Source: an uncultured Gemella sp.
Lineage (GTDB): Bacteria; Bacillota; Bacilli; Staphylococcales; Gemellaceae
Assembly (NCBI GenBank): GCA_927911745.1
Contig: CAKMQF010000065.1
Span: 1-25,809, forward strand
Reading direction: 5' to 3'
Length of the DNA stretch: 25,809 nt
In this document: positions 22,372 through 25,809 of the stretch, piece after piece
How the letters are laid out: each line of letters opens with the position of its first letter
How positions within the stretch are numbered: position 1 is the first letter of the stretch
Program-made: the position numbers and the translations under genes
The notes under the pieces: model-generated
The model's input: only the letters and a program-made list of their open reading frames with translations
Databases searched by the model: none
What the model was told of the DNA's origin: nothing

Positions 22372-25300
22372 GTGATAGGAAAAAATAATCAATATTTAAA
22401 GAAAACAAAAGAAGGAACAAAAGTAGAAACTTACTCGATTAAGAAATTTAAGGTAGGTACTGCATCAGTAGTGATAGGTGCAAGTATCTTTTTTGGTGCT
22501 GGAGCAGTAGCACAAGCTAGTGAGGATGTGTCAAAAAACACAACAGCAGATAACTCAAAAGATGAGGGTGCGATATTAGATGGAGCAGTCTCTGAAAAAG
22601 CAGTTGCTAAACCAGTTGTAAAAGAAGCTACAAAAGAGGAAGTAGCGGCAGGTGTAGCTGCAAAATTAGGAGTAAAGGAAACTGAAAAAGAAGTTGCAAA
22701 AGAGCCTGTAAAAACGTTAGAAAAAACACAACTATCAAGCTTTATTAGTGAAATTGAAGGAAAGATTTCAAATGGAGCTTATGCAAATAAAACAGAAGAG
22801 AGTGTGGCTAATTTAGTAGCTGATTTAAATGCAGCAAAAGCAACTTTAGCTAGTGCGACAACACAAGAAGAATTAACTAAAGCATATCAAAAATTAGTGG
22901 TTTCTGTTAACTCGAAATTAAGAAATAAACCAGTTGAGAAAAAAGAAGCTCCAGTCGTTGAGTCTACAGCTTCGAAAGAAACAGCCAGTAAAAAAGCTGA
23001 AAATACGGAGAAAAAAGTTGAGAGTAACTCAATCGAAAACACAGGAGCGAAAGATTCTCGTAATGGAAAAGAGATAGCGAAGAATACTGCATTCCGTGCA
23101 GCTGTCAATCAAGATCCAAAGGTAGATTTCACATTCTCGATTCCAGATGAGAAGAAAATCTATATCTATAACGAAGAGCATTTTTCATTAGAAATTCCAG
23201 TTTATTCTGAAACAGGAAAGATTCGTTATGCAACGATTAAGAAAGGATCAAGACAAAGATTCCCGAATGTTGCAGGTACGGAAAATGATCTGGATGTTGA
23301 ATTTGGATTCACAGCTACGGTAATAAATCGTGCGGAGACAGCAGGAGTAACGTCGAATGCGAGTCAAGCAAATCCTGCGAAAATCGTCATTACGGGTCGT
23401 CCGAATGACATACTAAAAAAACATAGGGATTACACAAAACAAGAGAACCAAACATTAAATGTTGGTACTCGTTATATTCAGGTAGTTGATGATCAAGGTA
23501 GAGAGAATCTTAAAAAAGGTGATAGTATTGCAGACCCAGGATATTTCTATTTAGTCCTAAAATCACAAGCCAAAAAATATGCACTAAGATCTCAGGGTAC
23601 GGATGAAAAGATTTCTGTAAGTAGTTTAACAAATCCAACAGCGGAAGATTTGAAGAAAATCAAAGATAGTATTCAATTAGAATATTCAACAACAAACGAA
23701 GATGCAAGATTTGCTGATAAACGTGGAACTTTAGTAGAACATCCTGAGGATGTTATTCAATCGGTTAATATCGTTGGAAATAATATTGTTGTTACATTTA
23801 CAGACGGTTCTACGAAGACAAAACCGGTAAGTGAAATTGTACAAAAAAAATATTCCACCGGTTGTTAATCTACCGTATTCAAACGAAGCGAACAGAAATA
23901 TTTATATATATTCTGGTGAAGAAACAGACCTAACATTTACTGCAACGGATGAATCTAAAATTAAAGATCTAAAACTTCGTGGTCCTGGTGATATTAACTA
24001 CAATAATGCAACTAGTTTTGGGTTAGCAGTAGGAAATGTCGTGGATAGCGTAGTAACAAGCGGAGGAGGTTCTGTATCTGAGGATAAGAAAACTGCAACA
24101 ATTAAAATGACTGGAACTACTAACTTAGGAGATGGTAAAAAGTGGACGAGTGTTATCGTTGCAAAAGATGACAACGATGGAGAAAGTGCACCTTTTAACG
24201 GAAGAATTAATGCAACTACTAATCCTGCAGAACGTCGAAAAATAGCGGGATATGTTGAATTCGTAGTGAAAAACCAAACATCAAAATACGATATTAAAGC
24301 ACCGGAAGGTAAGGTAAGTGTAGTAGATCCTGCGAATGTAACAGCAGAAGAATTTGAAAAAATTAAAGAAAAAGTAAAAATCGAATACTCTCAAACTAAC
24401 GACGATGCAAATCTTACAAGTAAGAGAGGACAAGCTGTAGACAATCAAGCGACAAGAATTTCTACGATTACAAAAGACGCTAATGGAAATCTTGTTGTGA
24501 CATATAAAGATGGTTCAACTGATACAAAATCTTTATCAGAATATGTAAGTTTAAATAAACAACCTGCAATTGATGCGATTAATACAGCTGCAGATAATAA
24601 AATTGCGGAAATTAATTCAAATACAAACGCAACTGCAGAAGAAAAAGCAGCAGCAATCGAAAAAGTTAATGCCGATAAAGCAAAAGCTTTAACAGCAATT
24701 AATGATAACTCGGTAACGACAAAAGCTGCATTAGATAATGCGAAAACATCAGGAACAACTGCGATTAGCAATGATAACCCTGTAGCAACAAAGAAAGATA
24801 CAGCAAAAGCAGCTATCGATACAGCTTTAAGAGAGAAAGAAGCTGCGATTGATGCGAATAATGACTTAACGACAGAAGAGAAGAATGCAGCAAAAGCAGT
24901 TGCACAGGCAAAAGCGACTGCAGCGAAAACAGCGATCGACAACGCGACAACAAATACAGCTGTGGACTCAGCTAAAACTGCAGGTACAACGAGTGTAGGT
25001 TCAGTAACTCCAACGGCTGTAGCGAAACCAGCGGCTAAGAAAGCTATTGAAGATGCGCTGAATGCGAAAATAGCACAACTTGATGGAAGAAATGATTTAA
25101 CAACAGAAGAGAAGAATGCAGCCAAAGCAGATGCACAAGCAAGAGCAACGGCAGCCAAAGCAGCAATCGACAATGCAACAACAAATGCAACTGTAGATAG
25201 TGCTAAAACATCAGGTGTTGCTGATGTTGAAAGTGTCAATCCACAAGCAAGTCAAAAGAAAACTGATGCAAAAAATGCAGTTGATGAAGCATTAAAAGCA

Positions 25301-25809
25301 AAAGAAGCAGCTATAGATGCAAACAACGACTTAACAGACGAAGAAAAAACAGCAGCGAAAGCTGATGCTAATGCAAAAGCTGATGCAGCGAAAACAGCAA
25401 TCGACAACGCAACAACAAATGATGCAGTAACTCAAGCTAAAAACGATGGAGCAACAAGTGTAAACTCAGTAAATCCAACGGCGCAAGCGAAACCAGCGGC
25501 TAAGAAAGCAATAGACGATGCTCTTAAAGCTAAGAATGATGCGATTGATGCGAATAACGACTTAACAGCGGAAGAGAAAGCAAAAGCTAAGGAAGATGCT
25601 AAGGCGAAAGCTGATGCAGCAAAACAAGCGATTGATAACGCGACAACAATGATGCGGTAACTCAAGCTAAAAACGATGGAGCGACATCAGTAGATTCAGT
25701 AACTCCAACAGCACAAGCGAAGCCAGCGGCTAAGAAAGCAATAGACGATGCCTTAAAAGCTAAGAATGATGCGATCGATGCGAATAACGACCTAACAGCT
25801 GAAGAGAAA
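22372..25809 (+). CDS. YSIRK-signal surface protein with DUF1542 repeats (3' end outside window; frame breaks at 23843-23850 and 25648-25649)
   Basis: Starts with GTG 22372, eight bases after SD AAGGAGGG. A YSIRK-type signal (YSIKKFKVGTASVVIGASIF) targets it for secretion at the septum. Then come a helical FIVAR-like segment (coded at about 22735-22915), a charged linker, two tandem modules of about 240 residues (23122-24557), and DUF1542-type repeats of 77 residues to the window edge. The reading frame breaks in an A8 run (23843-23850; seven A restores it) and in the repeats (25648-25649; one A missing against the sister repeats). I treat it as one gene continuing beyond the window, where an LPXTG anchor would be expected. 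The role is probably adhesion or matrix binding, as in Ebh-like proteins; the ligand is unknown. Confidence 0.85.
23122..24557 (+). repeat. Tandem duplication of an adhesin module in the surface protein
   Basis: Copy 1 (23122-23850) and copy 2 (23851-24557) share order and motifs: IYIY-[NS]-x-E near the start, then FxLVxKxQxxKY, then KKIKDSIQLEYSTTNEDA against EKIKEKVKIEYSQTNDDA, KRGxxV, and a closing VVTxxDGSTxTKxxSExV. The copies are diverged, so this is an old duplication. Confidence 0.75.
24560..25809 (+). repeat. DUF1542 tandem repeats, 231-bp unit
   Basis: Six units are visible. The landmark A-I-D/E start lies at about 24566, 24812, 25043, 25277, 25508 and 25738. Spacing is 231 bp (77 residues) in most units, 246 in the first, and 230 in the last, which exposes a one-base loss at 25648-25649. 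Each unit has the hallmark ANNDLT-x-EEK and AIDNATTN. Later units are nearly identical in DNA, a sign of recent amplification or gene conversion. Confidence 0.85.

Noticed and set aside
24445..25239. A 264-codon minus-strand frame rich in Ala, Val and Ser opposite the surface-protein repeats
   Set aside because: It mirrors the Ala/Lys-rich DUF1542 repeats and has no SD or family resemblance; an antisense artefact of repeat codon composition.
22372..25809. A CRISPR array suggested by regular repetition in the last kilobase
   Set aside because: The repeats are 231 bp, coding, in frame and without short palindromic units or spacers; they encode DUF1542 protein repeats.

Overview
The window is AT-rich Firmicute DNA with strong Shine-Dalgarno (SD) sites and near-consensus sigma-A promoters. 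A YSIRK-type signal with DUF1542 repeats, a LysM-NlpC/P60 hydrolase with a WalR box, a CcdA/TlpA lipoprotein pair and a sialic-acid locus together suggest a host-associated coccus of the Gemella / Staphylococcus / Streptococcus type. Gemella is my best guess; this is inference from gene content, not a database result.

Layout. 1-2721 (+): a heterodimeric ABC exporter (first gene cut by the window edge, second broken by one base). 2763-5221 (-): a drug-type ABC-2 exporter operon (ATPase, permease, TetR) whose control region carries three copies of an 18-bp palindrome, one filling the spacer of a perfect sigma-A promoter. 5671-6684 (+): a PspC protein and a degraded Phd/Doc toxin-antitoxin locus. 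6735-14567: a sialic-acid region. NanE and a GntR/UTRA regulator (-), a ROK kinase (-), ManA (+), N-acetylneuraminate lyase and a sodium:solute symporter (+), then an AXE1-like esterase homologue lacking the usual nucleophile. Together these would import sialic acid and convert it to GlcNAc-6-P; nagA, nagB and sialidase are not in the window. 14683-16019 (-): CcdA plus a TlpA-like thioredoxin lipoprotein. 16377-17489 (+): the LysM-NlpC/P60 cell-wall hydrolase. 17596-18923 (-): a compact cassette DUF1659 - DUF2922 - YvrJ-like membrane peptide - CHAP/SH3 lysin. 19140-20523 (+): two paralogous membrane-anchored low-complexity proteins. 20623-21753 (+): TmcAL. 22372 to the window end (+): a large YSIRK surface protein with a duplicated N-terminal module and 77-residue DUF1542 repeats.

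Two points colour the reading. First, at least seven genes are broken by one-base indels in homopolymer runs (2156-2160, 6499-6503, 7931-7943, 10162-10165, 13862-13868, 23843-23850, 25648-25649; probably also 6306-6308 and 5679-5681). This looks like systematic sequencing or assembly error, so I annotate most of these genes as single units. Second, the best candidate for undescribed biology is the 17.6-18.9 kb cassette. Its lysin has no signal peptide, and an intrinsic-terminator hairpin sits exactly between the SD and the start codon of its membrane-peptide gene.
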